From: Lederbergia citri
GTDB taxonomy: Bacteria > Bacillota > Bacilli > Bacillales > Bacillaceae_C
DNA: 64,000 nt
Assembly: GCF_018343625.1 (NCBI RefSeq)
Contig: NZ_JAGYPG010000002.1
Span: forward strand, 1,283,280-1,347,279
Reading direction: 5' to 3'
Shown: one piece after another, positions 17,967 through 26,301 of the stretch
Numbering within the stretch: the stretch's first letter is position 1
Layout of the letters: every line of letters starts with the position of its first letter
Made by a program: the position numbers and the translations under genes
The notes under the pieces: generated by a model
The model's input: only the letters and a program-made list of their open reading frames with translations
The model's database searches: none
What the model was told of the DNA's origin: nothing

Positions 17967-18004
17967 GTAACTAAATTTTAATTTGTAATTTACTTTCTAT
18001 TTTA

Positions 18005-18013
18005 TGGTACAAT
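18005..18013 (+). promoter_or_regulatory. Extended -10 promoter of the CatR-like regulator
   Basis: TGGTACAAT gives a TGn-extended -10 25 bases before the ATG at 18038. A TTGTAA at 17983 could be a weak -35 (19-base spacing). Confidence 0.5.
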
Positions 18014-18037
18014 ACAGATTAGAAAGGTGGATAAAAA

Positions 18038-18394
18038 ATGAAACAACCTACTATATGCCCAAGATTTGAAAAGGCAGTCTCGTTATTGAGCCAGAGATGG
18101 ACAGCTTTAGTTATATATCAATTATTATTGGGACCCCAAAGATTTAATGAAATTCAATCTTCTATTGGTATAAGTGGAAAGGTTTTATCAGATCGTTTAA
18201 AGGAATTAGAGTACCAAGAGGTGGTAAAGCGTGAAGTTATACCTGAAACTCCAGTCATCATTGAGTATTCTTTAACAGAAAAAGGACATTCAATGGAACC
18301 GATTTTAAGAGCAATTGAGAACTGGTCTCAACTTTGGGTTAACGAGGAATTAGATTCACCTAAAAATCAGAGGGAATGTTATGAAGATCATTAA
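18038..18394 (+). CDS. catR: HxlR/DUF24 family redox-sensing repressor (CatR/YodB-like)
   Basis: A 118-residue winged-helix protein of the DUF24 (HxlR) family: CPRFEKAVSLLSQRWTALVI, then LLLGPQRFNEI and a recognition helix GKVLSDRLKELE, with the wing VIPETPVIIEYSLTEKG. The single conserved cysteine near the N terminus (Cys7) matches the redox-active Cys6/Cys7 of B. subtilis YodB and CatR, which sense quinones and diamide by thiol oxidation or S-alkylation. The ATG at 18038 follows an AAAGGTGG site. It is divergent from the catD operon with a dyad between them, so it most likely represses that operon and perhaps itself. In B. subtilis catR is at another locus; here it is adjacent. Confidence 0.82.
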   Translation: MKQPTICPRFEKAVSLLSQRWTALVIYQLLLGPQRFNEIQSSIGISGKVLSDRLKELEYQEVVKREVIPETPVIIEYSLTEKGHSMEPILRAIENWSQLWVNEELDSPKNQRECYEDH

Positions 18395-18405
18395 AAATCA
18401 AAAAG

Positions 18406-18462
18406 AGACATTAACATAGTATTCCTTTTTGGAGTCGCTATGCTAATGTCTTATTCTTTTTG
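18406..18462 (+). terminator. Terminator after the CatR-like gene
   Basis: A 14-base stem with one mismatch pairs 18406-18419 (AGACATTAACATAG) with 18438-18451 (CTATGCTAATGTCT), followed by TATTCTTTTT. Confidence 0.85.
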
Positions 18463-18939
18463 TTGAAGGATTGATTGATGGAAAAGGTAAGCAGTTGGGT
18501 TATTTTGAAATTTGTGTAGATCATATCAAAAAAATAATATTTATTACCAAAAAGGCGAGGATATATATATTGTTTTGAAAGCTCTTAATTAGATTCATAA
18601 AACCTCATTACTTATGTTAGGTTCACCATACCCGTTTAATCCGCAGTTCTTCTCCTTTTATTTCCTGATTTTCCCACCCTGAAATTACTCTCTAATCCTG
18701 TTTCTTCCTATTTAGCAATTCTTTCAATTTACATCTTATTATCACCAATCCTTAGCAAAGCTTCTTGATATGATTGGATAAACTACACAATAGATATTGT
18801 TTTATTTAAATATGTTCGGTTCTTTTTTAAACAATGTGGACAAAATATCGATTACAATCACCATACTAAGGGTAATTTTACTAGTGGTGACTATACTAGA
18901 AGCGTGTACATCATGTTTAATATCATCAGGAGGTAACAA
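18463..18939. other. Intergenic region of about 480 bases before nupC
   Basis: No gene supported. The repeat motif TTATGTTAGGTTCACC (18612-18627) is a shorter form of the motif at 6298 and 51708. Near the nupC start an imperfect dyad (CACCATACTA at 18859-18868 with TAGTGGTG at 18882-18889) precedes a TATACT (18892-18897) and could be a regulator site. Confidence 0.4.
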
Positions 18940-20121
18940 ATGCATTACGGTATCTCAATTTTAGGTATTCTAGTTGTATTGTTTTTGGCTTGGGTGGCAA
19001 GTAACAATCGAAAAAAGGTAAAATTTATACCAATTATCACGATGATTGTCATTCAAATTATTCTAGCCGTTTTTCTGTTAAATACAGAATTTGGCTTAAT
19101 CATCATCAAGGGAATAGCTAATTTTTTTAGCACACTGCTCGAATATGCAAACGAAGGGGTTTCCTTTGTGTTTGGCGGCATGGCGAACAAGGGAGAGACT
19201 CCATTCTTTTTAAATGTATTACTGCCAATTGTATTTATTTCTGTATTAATTGGAATTCTTCAGCATCTGAAAATCCTGCCTTTCTTCATGAAGGGAATTG
19301 GATGGGTATTAAGTAAAGTGAATAGGATGGGTAAGCTTGAATCATATAATGCAGTTGCTTCGCTAATGGTCGGACAATCAGAGGTTTTCATCACGTTAAA
19401 AAAACAGCTCGACCTGCTTTCGAAACAGCGTTTGTATACTCTATGCGCTTCGGCGATGTCTACTGTATCGATGTCCATAGTTGGTGCTTATATGACGATG
19501 CTGGAGCCAAAATACGTTGTCACAGCTTTAGTTTTAAATTTATTTGGCGGTTTTATCATTGCTTCTATTATTAATCCGTACGAGATAAATCCAAATGAAG
19601 ATATATTGGAAATACAACATCTTGAAAAGCAATCCTTTTTTGAAATGCTCGGGGAGTATATCCTTGATGGTTTTAAGGTTGCTATTATTGTCGGTGCCAT
19701 GCTGATTGGGTTTATTGCTTTAGTAGCGGCATTCAATCATGTGTTTGAGCTTTTGTTTAACATTTCTTTTCAGCGGCTATTAGGTTATCTCTTTGCTCCA
19801 ATTGCCTTCATTATGGGGATTCCTTTATCGGAGGCGGTTAGTGCCGGGGGGATTATGGCGACTAAACTGGTGACCAATGAATTTGTCGCGATGATGGATT
19901 TATCTGGAGGTAATCATCAATTTAGTGCTCGTACACTCGGGATTCTTTCTGTATTCCTGGTTTCCTTTGCCAACTTCTCATCCATCGGTATTATTACTGG
20001 GGCGGTCAAAAGTCTAAATGAAAAGCAGGGAAATGTCGTCGCGCGTTTTGGGATGAAACTGTTATATGGCGCTACACTTGTAAGCATACTTTCAGGTATC
20101 ATCGTTAGTTTGGTTTTTTAA
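18940..20121 (+). CDS. Concentrative nucleoside transporter (NupC family)
   Basis: A 393-residue transporter of the CNT (NupC/NupG) family, which imports nucleosides with protons or sodium. Features: about ten helices; [20 protein letters not shown] in the first half, [21 protein letters not shown], then GQSEVFI (helix-4 substrate segment) and the [13 protein letters not shown] segment; the second half has [23 protein letters not shown], the other substrate segment. Length is normal. The ATG has an AGGAGGTAAC site 4-5 bases upstream. It is transcribed alone, with a terminator 2 bases after the stop. Confidence 0.88.
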   Translation: MHYGISILGILVVLFLAWVASNNRKKVKFIPIITMIVIQIILAVFLLNTEFGLIIIKGIANFFSTLLEYANEGVSFVFGGMANKGETPFFLNVLLPIVFISVLIGILQHLKILPFFMKGIGWVLSKVNRMGKLESYNAVASLMVGQSEVFITLKKQLDLLSKQRLYTLCASAMSTVSMSIVGAYMTMLEPKYVVTALVLNLFGGFIIASIINPYEINPNEDILEIQHLEKQSFFEMLGEYILDGFKVAIIVGAMLIGFIALVAAFNHVFELLFNISFQRLLGYLFAPIAFIMGIPLSEAVSAGGIMATKLVTNEFVAMMDLSGGNHQFSARTLGILSVFLVSFANFSSIGIITGAVKSLNEKQGNVVARFGMKLLYGATLVSILSGIIVSLVF

Positions 20122-20122
20122 A

Positions 20123-20145
20123 CCCAGTTTTTCACTGGGCTTTTT
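20123..20145 (+). terminator. Terminator after the NupC gene
   Basis: CCCAGT (20123-20128) pairs with ACTGGG (20134-20139) with a 5-base loop; the stem is followed by CTTTTT. Confidence 0.8.
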
Positions 20146-20167
20146 ACATACATAAACAACAAAGAAT

Positions 20168-20220
20168 AGTGCCTGCCACTCTCCGATTAATTCAATTAAA
20201 TGCGGAAGGTGACAGGCACT
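20168..20220. repeat. Dispersed inverted repeat, copy 2 (GTGCCTGCCAC...GTGACAGGCAC)
   Basis: AGTGCCTGCCACTCTCCG (20168-20185) pairs with CGGAAGGTGACAGGCACT (20203-20220) with a few mismatches. The outer ends match copies at 6203 and 51627. It sits between the nupC terminator and the convergent MBL gene. Confidence 0.7.
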
Positions 20221-20250
20221 AATTTCTAACCCAGCTAAACACAGGAATGA

Positions 20251-21099
20251 TTAAAAACCATTTACAAAGTCAGCTATTGTTTCCCTTTCGTCTTCTGTTA
20301 GTTCCCTTTTAACGGACTTTTCGTATTCCTCCATTATTTTCTGTTTATCACCACCGCAAATATCTGTATATTTCGCAATGGTTCTAAGTTTGGCAACTTC
20401 CTGATTAAATTCCTCTTTTGAAATTGGCTTTTGATGCGAAGGTATATAGGTATTTGCATCAAATGATTCTAAGTCGTCTAATAGTCGAAGTGTTTCCTTA
20501 ATCGTATAGTTTTCTTTTTCGGAAAAAATATCAGGATAAATACAGTCACCAAGAAAGAGAATTTTTTCTTCTTCGATATACACAATTACTGAATCTTCAG
20601 CGTGATCCCCTCCAACGTGTTGTACGATACAGGTCACCCCTCCAAGGTCGATTTCTACTCGTTTTTCAAAGGTTACATCAGGCAGGACAATCGTGATATC
20701 GCGGTGAGACATATATTCCATCTTAATTGCCTTTGCACAAAATTCAATTTCCGATCCTTCTTTCACTCGTGCATCTAATGCCTCATCTGACCATGAAAGC
20801 GGGATTAGCTTCTCCATTTCTATTTTTGTTTCTTTGGAAGCAATTGAAACTGTATTAGGTAAAGCTGAAAGACCAAAGATATGATCCCAATGCCAATGAG
20901 TAAGAACAACCATATCAGGATTTGGGACCCCCCTTTTTAAAAGTTCTTTTAAAAAATAATTTGCATGGTCTTCCGAGTTTCCTGCATCAATCATTAATGT
21001 CTTGTTATTACCAACCACCATCCCCAGAATGGGCCGGTCGGTCTCAGATATTGGAGTGATATACCAAAAACTCTTTCCTATTTTATTAATTGAATGCAT
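20251..21099 (-). CDS. MBL-fold metallo-hydrolase
   Basis: A 282-residue metallo-beta-lactamase fold hydrolase. LTHWHWDH (67-73; His68, His70, Asp72, His73) is the zinc motif, with further ligands in GGDHAED, FLGDCIYP and IPSHQKP. The ATG at 21099 follows a GGGGG-rich site. The last 40 residues are helical and charged (KQKIMEEYEKSVKRELTEDE). The protein is cytoplasmic and stands alone, convergent to nupC. Members hydrolyse thioesters, lactones or phosphodiesters; the substrate here is unknown. Confidence 0.85.
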   Translation of the reverse strand: MHSINKIGKSFWYITPISETDRPILGMVVGNNKTLMIDAGNSEDHANYFLKELLKRGVPNPDMVVLTHWHWDHIFGLSALPNTVSIASKETKIEMEKLIPLSWSDEALDARVKEGSEIEFCAKAIKMEYMSHRDITIVLPDVTFEKRVEIDLGGVTCIVQHVGGDHAEDSVIVYIEEEKILFLGDCIYPDIFSEKENYTIKETLRLLDDLESFDANTYIPSHQKPISKEEFNQEVAKLRTIAKYTDICGGDKQKIMEEYEKSVKRELTEDERETIADFVNGF

Positions 21100-21209
21100 A
21101 GCCGCAGCCCCCTGTCGCGTAAAATACTGTCTCTATTTATGATAGTCTTACTGTCATGTATCCAAATGAGGATTTTGTTATGTAATCTTAGAACTTACTT
21201 ATTCTATGC

Positions 21210-21248
21210 AAAAACCTCTAAACATATAGCGAATGTTTAAAGGTTTTT
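21210..21248 (-). terminator. Hairpin terminator downstream of the TetR gene
   Basis: AAAAACCTCTAAACAT (21210-21225) pairs with ATGTTTAAAGGTTTTT (21233-21248), one mismatch, with T-runs inside the arm on either strand. It may also serve the other side. Confidence 0.6.
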
Positions 21249-21347
21249 ACATCAACTGAATCACTTTTTCCATATTGCAAACTTCTGCTTTTACATACCT
21301 CGTTTGAGACTCCCACAGCTAAAACTGCAACGTCTACAAAAGGATTT

Positions 21348-21399
21348 CAAATACTTGAAGTGGCACAAATCTTTGGTTTTCTGTGCCACTTCGTATTTG
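21348..21399. repeat. Long imperfect hairpin
   Basis: CAAATAC, a 2-base bulge and GAAGTGGCACA (21348-21367) pair with TGTGCCACTTC and GTATTTG (21382-21399), giving 18 base pairs with a 14-base loop. It is not followed by a T-run, so it is not a simple terminator; it could be a structured RNA or the remnant of a mobile repeat. Confidence 0.55.
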
Positions 21400-21509
21400 A
21401 CTTCACTTTGATCCCACCCATAAAGGGGCACTATCGTACCGTAGGGGTCTTTGTCGTTCGGAAAATCTGTAAGAAATGTTCTACTATACAATTATTCTTT
21501 ATCATCTAG

Positions 21510-22079
21510 CTATTTTTCAGCAGTAACATCAACCCCGGACAAAATATGCGGAATAGCAGATTTTATAAATTCCTCATGTGATCTATTTTGGCTATTTCTT
21601 CTCCATTCTACGGAAGCTCCGTACATTCCCCATGCAAGCATGATAGCTGAAATCTTCAGCCCTTCATCTTCTTCCAATTTATATTGCCTTAACAACATTT
21701 TATAGAAAATGATCTCGAGCTGTTCCCTAATAATTCGGGCGATGGTGTCTTCGTACCCTCTATGGCAACGATTGGATAATGATGTTTGAAAGTTTGTGAT
21801 GGCCTTGAAGATTTGAGTTAGTGATTTTTCGTTTATTTCGTATTCCTCGAAGCTGTTGCAATTCAAGTTGATAAACAATACTTCTGATAAAGCTTTATCC
21901 AATAAATCATAGATGTCTTCGAAGTGATAATAGAATGTGGCCCGGTTGATCATTGCCTCGGTTGTGATGTCTTTCACCGTTATATCCTTGAATTCCTTTT
22001 GACTGGAGAGCTCGATAAAAGAATCCATGATTAGTTTGCGTGTACGCAGTATTCGGGGATCTGTCTTTGTTTGAGTCAT
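21510..22079 (-). CDS. TetR/AcrR family transcriptional regulator
   Basis: A 189-residue regulator. The helix-turn-helix is ITVKDITTEAMINRATFYYHFEDIYDLL (about 34-61), the usual TetR form with the FYYHF signature. The C-terminal ligand domain is helical, with a WGMYGASVEWRR segment. The ATG at 22079 has an AGGAGG site. It is divergent from the FMN reductase/DsbA genes and most likely represses them; the ligand is unknown but may be an electrophile or oxidant, given the products it would control. Confidence 0.85.
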   Translation of the reverse strand: MTQTKTDPRILRTRKLIMDSFIELSSQKEFKDITVKDITTEAMINRATFYYHFEDIYDLLDKALSEVLFINLNCNSFEEYEINEKSLTQIFKAITNFQTSLSNRCHRGYEDTIARIIREQLEIIFYKMLLRQYKLEEDEGLKISAIMLAWGMYGASVEWRRNSQNRSHEEFIKSAIPHILSGVDVTAEK

Positions 22080-22174
22080 TTCCTGTCCCTCCTACTTTTT
22101 AGACAAATTCGTTAATGTGTTGTATAAGCGACAAATCCAATGGTTTATTGGTGTTGATCGTAATTAATATTCCC

Positions 22175-22189
22175 TACAATGTAATTGTA
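22175..22189. promoter_or_regulatory. Candidate TetR operator over the FMN reductase promoter
   Basis: TACAAT-GTA-ATTGTA is a perfect 6-3-6 dyad; its left half is also a plausible -10 (TACAAT) 76 bases before the ATG at 22256, with TTGATC at 22154-22159 as a possible -35 (15 bases, short). A second weaker dyad, TTGT-N7-ACAA, lies near 22120-22135. Confidence 0.45.
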
Positions 22190-22255
22190 CAGCAAATACC
22201 AAACTTCTCAAATACAAGTAGCTATAAATTAAATAGCATAATAGGAGGAAACATT

Positions 22256-22816
22256 ATGGTTAAAATCGGCATTATCACTGGAAGTACAAGGGATTCAAGA
22301 GTAAATATTCAAGTTGCAGAATGGGTAAAATCCATTGCTGACAAAAGAGGAGATGCAGAATTTGAATTGGTAGATATTAAGGATTACAATCTGCCAAGAT
22401 ATAATGAGGCTATTCCGGCTATCATGACTCAGGATTATCAAACACCGGAAGCCAAAGTTTGGTCGAAAAAAATTAGTGAACTTGATGGATTTGTATTTGT
22501 CACTCCGGAATATAACAAAGGCATCACTTCCGGTTTGAAGGATGCCATTGATTATCTATACGTTGAATGGAATCACAAAGCGGCAGGAATTGTTAGCTAT
22601 GGCTCATCTCTTGGCGTGACAGCAGCAAATAATTTACGTTTGATCTTAACAGTACCAAAGGTTGCAACAGTTGGAACACAGCCTGCCCTCAGCCTTTTTA
22701 CTGATTTTGAAGAAATGAGTATCTTTAAGCCCGCGCCATTTCATGAAGATACCGTTCAAAAAATGTTGGATGAAGTTGTCGCTTGGTCTACTGGACTGAA
22801 AACCATAAGGGATTAA
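22256..22816 (+). CDS. NADPH-dependent FMN reductase
   Basis: A 186-residue flavodoxin-fold reductase: KIGIITGSTRDSRVN (FMN phosphate loop) and VTPEYNKGITSGLKDAIDYL, with GIVSYGSSLG further on. The open frame extends upstream to 22115, but AGGAGG lies 7 bases before this ATG, and paralogues begin with the same MVKIGII-type start. It reduces flavin or quinones with NADPH. It is a paralogue of the product at 14924 (same ADKRGDA and VAWS-LKT blocks). First gene of an operon with the DsbA-like gene, divergent from TetR. Confidence 0.85.
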   Translation: MVKIGIITGSTRDSRVNIQVAEWVKSIADKRGDAEFELVDIKDYNLPRYNEAIPAIMTQDYQTPEAKVWSKKISELDGFVFVTPEYNKGITSGLKDAIDYLYVEWNHKAAGIVSYGSSLGVTAANNLRLILTVPKVATVGTQPALSLFTDFEEMSIFKPAPFHEDTVQKMLDEVVAWSTGLKTIRD

Positions 22817-22852
22817 TGAAGCTCGGATAACTATTTTAAAGGAGGCAAAATA

Positions 22853-23785
22853 ATGAAGAACATAAACAACAATATGATTTGTGATTTGGAAACAGGTGTA
22901 TGCGGAGTAGCTGGTGAGGAAGAAATGGAGGTCATTGATTTTAATCAGCCGCAAAAATCAATCGATGTGTATTATGTGACGGATCCGATCTGTTCTCATT
23001 GCTGGGCGATCGAACCGGTTCTCCGCCGTTTTAAAGAGCAGTATGGACAGTACTTTAATTTCCATACCGTGATGGGTGGATTGCTGGAAAAATGGGGGGA
23101 CGGTCCTGTCGATCCTGCCAACGGAATAAATGGACCTGCTGATGTGGCAGGGCATTGGAGGGAAGTCGGAGAATATTCCCGCATGCCAATTGATGGCACA
23201 CTTATGATTCATAATCCCGTTCAATCATCCTTCCCGCCATCCCGTGTTTTTAAAGTGATTCAAAAACATCATGGCGATGAAATAGCATATGATTATCTGC
23301 GCCGTGCGAGAGAAGCTCTTTTCGCATTCAATCAAAATATTGGTGAAAAATCAGTGATGGTAGATATCGTAAATCACCTTGGGCTTGATGGGGAAGCGAT
23401 TGTAAATGAAGCCGAACAGCCAGTCGGAGAGCAATTGCTGCATGAAGATTTTGCTCTTGCCAGAAACCTTGGGGTAAGAGGTTTTCCATCCATTATCATG
23501 ATCAATGAGGAAAATAAAGGCGTGAAAATAGTAGGCGGTCGTCCTTTCGACTATTATGTTGACGGACTCAAGCGTGCTTTGGATGAAGAAAATCTGATAC
23601 CAAAACAGCAGCCCCCTCTTTCCAGCCTGCTCGAAAAGGAAAAGCTTTTGTTTTCAAAAGAAATTGAAGTGATGTATGATCTTGACCAGCAGGATATCAA
23701 TGCTTTTGTTCAAAAAGAATTAAAGCCAGGAAGTTACGAAGTTAAAGAACTTCTAGGGGAACTTTATTTAACCATTGTTGAATAA
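22853..23785 (+). CDS. DsbA/FrnE-family thioredoxin-fold protein
   Basis: A 310-residue cytoplasmic protein (no signal peptide). VYYVTDPICSHCWAIEPVLRRF (about 40-61) gives the CSHC redox motif in a thioredoxin fold, with the helical insertion of the DsbA/FrnE family and the cis-proline loop RGFPSIIMI. A cysteine pair near the N terminus (MICDLETGVC) is unusual. The C-terminal about 60 residues form a separate domain. The layout recalls SpxH/YjbH, the ClpXP adaptor for Spx, but that is a guess. AAAGGAGG lies before the ATG. It sits 36 bases after the FMN reductase in the TetR-controlled group. Confidence 0.8.
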   Translation: MKNINNNMICDLETGVCGVAGEEEMEVIDFNQPQKSIDVYYVTDPICSHCWAIEPVLRRFKEQYGQYFNFHTVMGGLLEKWGDGPVDPANGINGPADVAGHWREVGEYSRMPIDGTLMIHNPVQSSFPPSRVFKVIQKHHGDEIAYDYLRRAREALFAFNQNIGEKSVMVDIVNHLGLDGEAIVNEAEQPVGEQLLHEDFALARNLGVRGFPSIIMINEENKGVKIVGGRPFDYYVDGLKRALDEENLIPKQQPPLSSLLEKEKLLFSKEIEVMYDLDQQDINAFVQKELKPGSYEVKELLGELYLTIVE

Positions 23786-23812
23786 TGCTATTTTCTAAAG
23801 TTTGTTGTTTTT

Positions 23813-23838
23813 GAAAAAGCCCAAGAGCCGGCTTTTTC
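23813..23838 (+). terminator. Hairpin after the DsbA-like gene
   Basis: GAAAAAGCC (23813-23821) pairs with GGCTTTTTC (23830-23838) with an 8-base loop. The T-run is in the right arm itself, so strength is uncertain. Confidence 0.6.
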
Positions 23839-23992
23839 GCCTAATAAGGAAGTTTAGCGGTTCTTATTAAGCTGGTAGCTCTTTTCCCATTTTAAATATC
23901 AGTTCCAAGGACAAATCTATTATTCGTTTTAGATTTACATCTTATAGCAACAATGATTGCGAAAAGAGCCTTGAATAAAAAGGAGGATAACC

Positions 23993-24298
23993 ATGGCATT
24001 CGTATTGCAAGTCGATTTCAAGATGGACGGGCCATTCGGAGATGAAATGGCAGAAGCGTTTTCTGATTTGGCGAAAAGCATTAAAGAAGAAGAAGGCTTC
24101 ATCTGGAAAATTTGGACGGAAAATCAGGACACAAAAGAAGCAGGCGGAATTTATCTTTTCGAAACGAAAGAAACAGCTGAAAAATATATTGATATGCACT
24201 CCAAAAGGCTGGCCGGCTTCGGTATTCCAGAGGTCAATGCAAAAATCTTTGCCATCAATTCCAAACTTTCGGAGTTGACGAATGCTCCTATTAAGTAG
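23993..24298 (+). CDS. YdhR-like monooxygenase (dimeric alpha-beta barrel)
   Basis: A 101-residue protein whose sequence fits the YdhR family of antibiotic-biosynthesis-type monooxygenases: VLQVDFKMDGPFGDEMAE, then FIWKIWTENQDTKEAGGIYLFET, and the helix KETAEKYIDMHSKRLAGFGI. These form dimeric alpha-beta barrels without cofactor or with flavin. The ATG has an AAGGAGGA site. It lies 207 bases after the DsbA-like gene behind a hairpin, so it may have its own promoter, but a joint stress role with those genes is likely. Confidence 0.8.
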   Translation: MAFVLQVDFKMDGPFGDEMAEAFSDLAKSIKEEEGFIWKIWTENQDTKEAGGIYLFETKETAEKYIDMHSKRLAGFGIPEVNAKIFAINSKLSELTNAPIK

Positions 24299-24327
24299 AT
24301 CGAAAAAGTACTTAGTTTTTTAAAAAT

Positions 24328-24367
24328 GGATCAGTTTCCGTTACTATAAAGTAACGGAAACTGATCC
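24328..24367 (-). terminator. 18-bp perfect hairpin, terminator of the ParM/ParR-like operon
   Basis: Positions 24328-24345 and 24350-24367 are exact inverse complements (18 bp, 4-base loop ATAA). On the minus strand the stem is followed by ATTTTTAAAAAA. It ends the parR-like transcript and may stop the YdhR-like transcript from the other side. Confidence 0.85.
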
Positions 24368-24391
24368 TAAAATCACCTGATTAACAGCATA

Positions 24392-24991
24392 CTACTTATT
24401 CATCTCAGCAAGAAAATCCCCTAATAGACTCTCTAAATCATCCTCCTCTTCATCATTTTCCTCTTCCGCACTTACTGAGTGAGAATATTTTGCACTATTC
24501 CAATCAAATGATTGTAAATCATCAACCTCATCTGTTAAATCTGGTTCTCCAACAGATTGTAAATGGTCATCATCCTTTGAAATTTCAAACGGTCGGTCTT
24601 CCATTTTTACATCCTCTTGAAGATACAAGGCCTCATCCAGATTCAAGGATTTACTATTTAACGAGGCTAGCAGAGAAGCTGTACGAACTGGGTCACTTAA
24701 TAGCTGGTAAATAATACTCCCGAGCAACGCCTCAGAATGTTCATGTTTAAGCCAATTTCGTTGTGATTTACTTAATTTTTTGGGGAGAGGGACAGTAATG
24801 GTTTCCCGTTCCCTTGAAAAAGACTGACCGACTCCCTGCATCACAAACTCAGCAATTTTACTGGAAAAATTCCTTCGCTCTGTTTCCTTTAGCTTTTGTA
24901 GATGTTTTAATAAATAATCAGGTGTATCGGAGGGGACACGAAATGAAATCGCTTGGCCCCTCTTCACCTCGGTCGAGGCAGACTTTTTCAT
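24392..24991 (-). CDS. ParR-like ribbon-helix-helix adaptor, partner of the ParM-like actin
   Basis: A 199-residue protein. Residues 13-55 (AISFRVPSDTPDYLLKHL, then a helix ending FVMQGV) look like a ribbon-helix-helix DNA-binding domain; a middle helical part (70-115) follows, and the C terminus (about 170-199) is very acidic (EEENDEEEDDLESLLGDF). ParR adaptors bind centromere repeats with an N-terminal RHH and grip the ParM filament end with the C terminus, so the layout fits, though most ParR are about 120 residues and identity is inferred from position. It starts 14 bases after the ParM-like stop, with an AAGGTGAT site. Confidence 0.6.
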   Translation of the reverse strand: MKKSASTEVKRGQAISFRVPSDTPDYLLKHLQKLKETERRNFSSKIAEFVMQGVGQSFSRERETITVPLPKKLSKSQRNWLKHEHSEALLGSIIYQLLSDPVRTASLLASLNSKSLNLDEALYLQEDVKMEDRPFEISKDDDHLQSVGEPDLTDEVDDLQSFDWNSAKYSHSVSAEEENDEEEDDLESLLGDFLAEMNK

Positions 24992-25005
24992 ACAATCACC
25001 TTATC

Positions 25006-26190
25006 TTATTGTTTTACCGGTTCCTTTTGTTCCTTTGGCGCCTTTTGCTGCTTCTCTGACTTTCTCACAAAATCGGAAATGAGCTTATAATAAGCATTTG
25101 CCATCATCCAAATACTCTCTTCTTCATCTTCAAAAAATTCAATATTATAACCATCTAGGTTATTATTTAGCGTTTTTAAATATTCTTTCAGTACAATTGA
25201 GCCACCGCCAACAAAATAGCAGATTTCTGTTTGCGAGTTTTTCTGCCAGACATTACGGAGTAATCGATATTGCTTTTTGGCTAATTCAAGTAGGATGCGG
25301 TCCGTAATATCGTGGACACTTGTCCGGCTCCCTTTTACCATAATATGATTACGGTTATTCTTTCTTGTAATAATTTCAACGACATCACGGCGGCTGTCCA
25401 ATTCTACTCCATGCTTAGACCTAATTTCTTCTCTTATCGCCTCTAATGATTCAGATACCCCAAGATTAAACCCTTGAGCCTTATCATCATCGACATTCCG
25501 GTTCCTTATAACCGCAATATCTGTTGACAGACCCCCAATATCTTGAATTAAGATTCTTTTATCGACTAAATCTTTATTGATGATTTTAAGATTATTATCC
25601 ATTACAAGATTAATAAAGGCCGCAAAGCCTTCCGGATAGACCTTTACTTCATTAAACTTAATATTCACCTTTAATCCCTGGTATTTGGGTGTAACGAGAA
25701 ATTCCACTTGATGAACGGAGCCTGTTAGTTTTGATCGATATCCCAAATCCTTGCCTTCCTTTACTTCACGAAGAGGAAGACCGGTTCCCAACGTATAGTT
25801 GGCATCAATGACATTTTTTACTTGTGGGAAATTAGATGAATTTTCCTCCCTCGCTGCATCTAATGCCAATGCTGCAAAAAGCATAACCAATGTTTGATCT
25901 TCTTCCGATTTACTGCTTCCAGGGTCCAACTCGGCTGCATTGCTACTCTTGGTTGCTAAGTGACCTACACGATAAATGACGTTATTCTCTTTCAAAGCTG
26001 GGGAGTGGACCTTTATATGAATCCCCTCTACAGGATCCTTACTATTTAATTCTTCCATCCCAATTACAGGACGGTCTTCTGTATCTATTGCGACAATGTT
26101 AGGTATATTTAATTCATGCTCTAGTTCTCCGAAAATAGCCTTTAACGAGTCATTTCCAACATCCACTGCTGCAATTCTGGGCATAGACAT
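25006..26190 (-). CDS. ParM/StbA-family actin-like ATPase
   Basis: A 394-residue actin-fold ATPase of the ParM/Alp type, which forms filaments that push plasmid copies apart. Phosphate-1 motif AAVDVGNDSLKAIFG (7-21), phosphate-2 motif IQDIGGLSTDIAVI (215-228, Asp217), and the adenosine motif FVGGGSIVLKEYL (326-338) are all present. The C-terminal 25 residues are charged and likely disordered. ATG 26190 is preferred: AAGGA is 9 bases before it, whereas the ATG at 26199 touches the site. The ParR-like gene follows directly, and a cluster of GTAAAC-type repeats lies upstream, so the set looks like a type II partition locus. Confidence 0.82.
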   Translation of the reverse strand: MSMPRIAAVDVGNDSLKAIFGELEHELNIPNIVAIDTEDRPVIGMEELNSKDPVEGIHIKVHSPALKENNVIYRVGHLATKSSNAAELDPGSSKSEEDQTLVMLFAALALDAAREENSSNFPQVKNVIDANYTLGTGLPLREVKEGKDLGYRSKLTGSVHQVEFLVTPKYQGLKVNIKFNEVKVYPEGFAAFINLVMDNNLKIINKDLVDKRILIQDIGGLSTDIAVIRNRNVDDDKAQGFNLGVSESLEAIREEIRSKHGVELDSRRDVVEIITRKNNRNHIMVKGSRTSVHDITDRILLELAKKQYRLLRNVWQKNSQTEICYFVGGGSIVLKEYLKTLNNNLDGYNIEFFEDEEESIWMMANAYYKLISDFVRKSEKQQKAPKEQKEPVKQ

Positions 26191-26301
26191 TCCAATCATT
26201 CCTTTTTTTATAAATTTGCTATGTACATCTGATGACTTCTATTTAAGGTTATAAGAGTTTACTAGATTCAACAATGACTCTCGCCGAAAAGAAATAAAAC
26301 T

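Larger units (their letters stand above)
21100..21509. other. Intergenic region of about 410 bases with two hairpins
   Basis: Besides the hairpin at 21210-21248 it holds a second one at 21348-21399. A minus-strand open frame (21291-21491) crosses that hairpin and has no ribosome binding site, so it is not called a gene. Confidence 0.4.

Noticed and set aside
18470..18590. Open frame reading EGLIDGKGKQLGYFEICVDH
   Set aside because: Protein-like by eye but without start, ribosome binding site or family; chance cannot be excluded.
21291..21491. 66-codon minus-strand frame
   Set aside because: It runs through the hairpin at 21348-21399 and lacks a ribosome binding site.
22115..22255. Upstream extension of the FMN reductase frame (47 extra residues)
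   Set aside because: The AGGAGG site and the start of homologous proteins both point to ATG 22256; the extension covers the promoter and TetR operator region.
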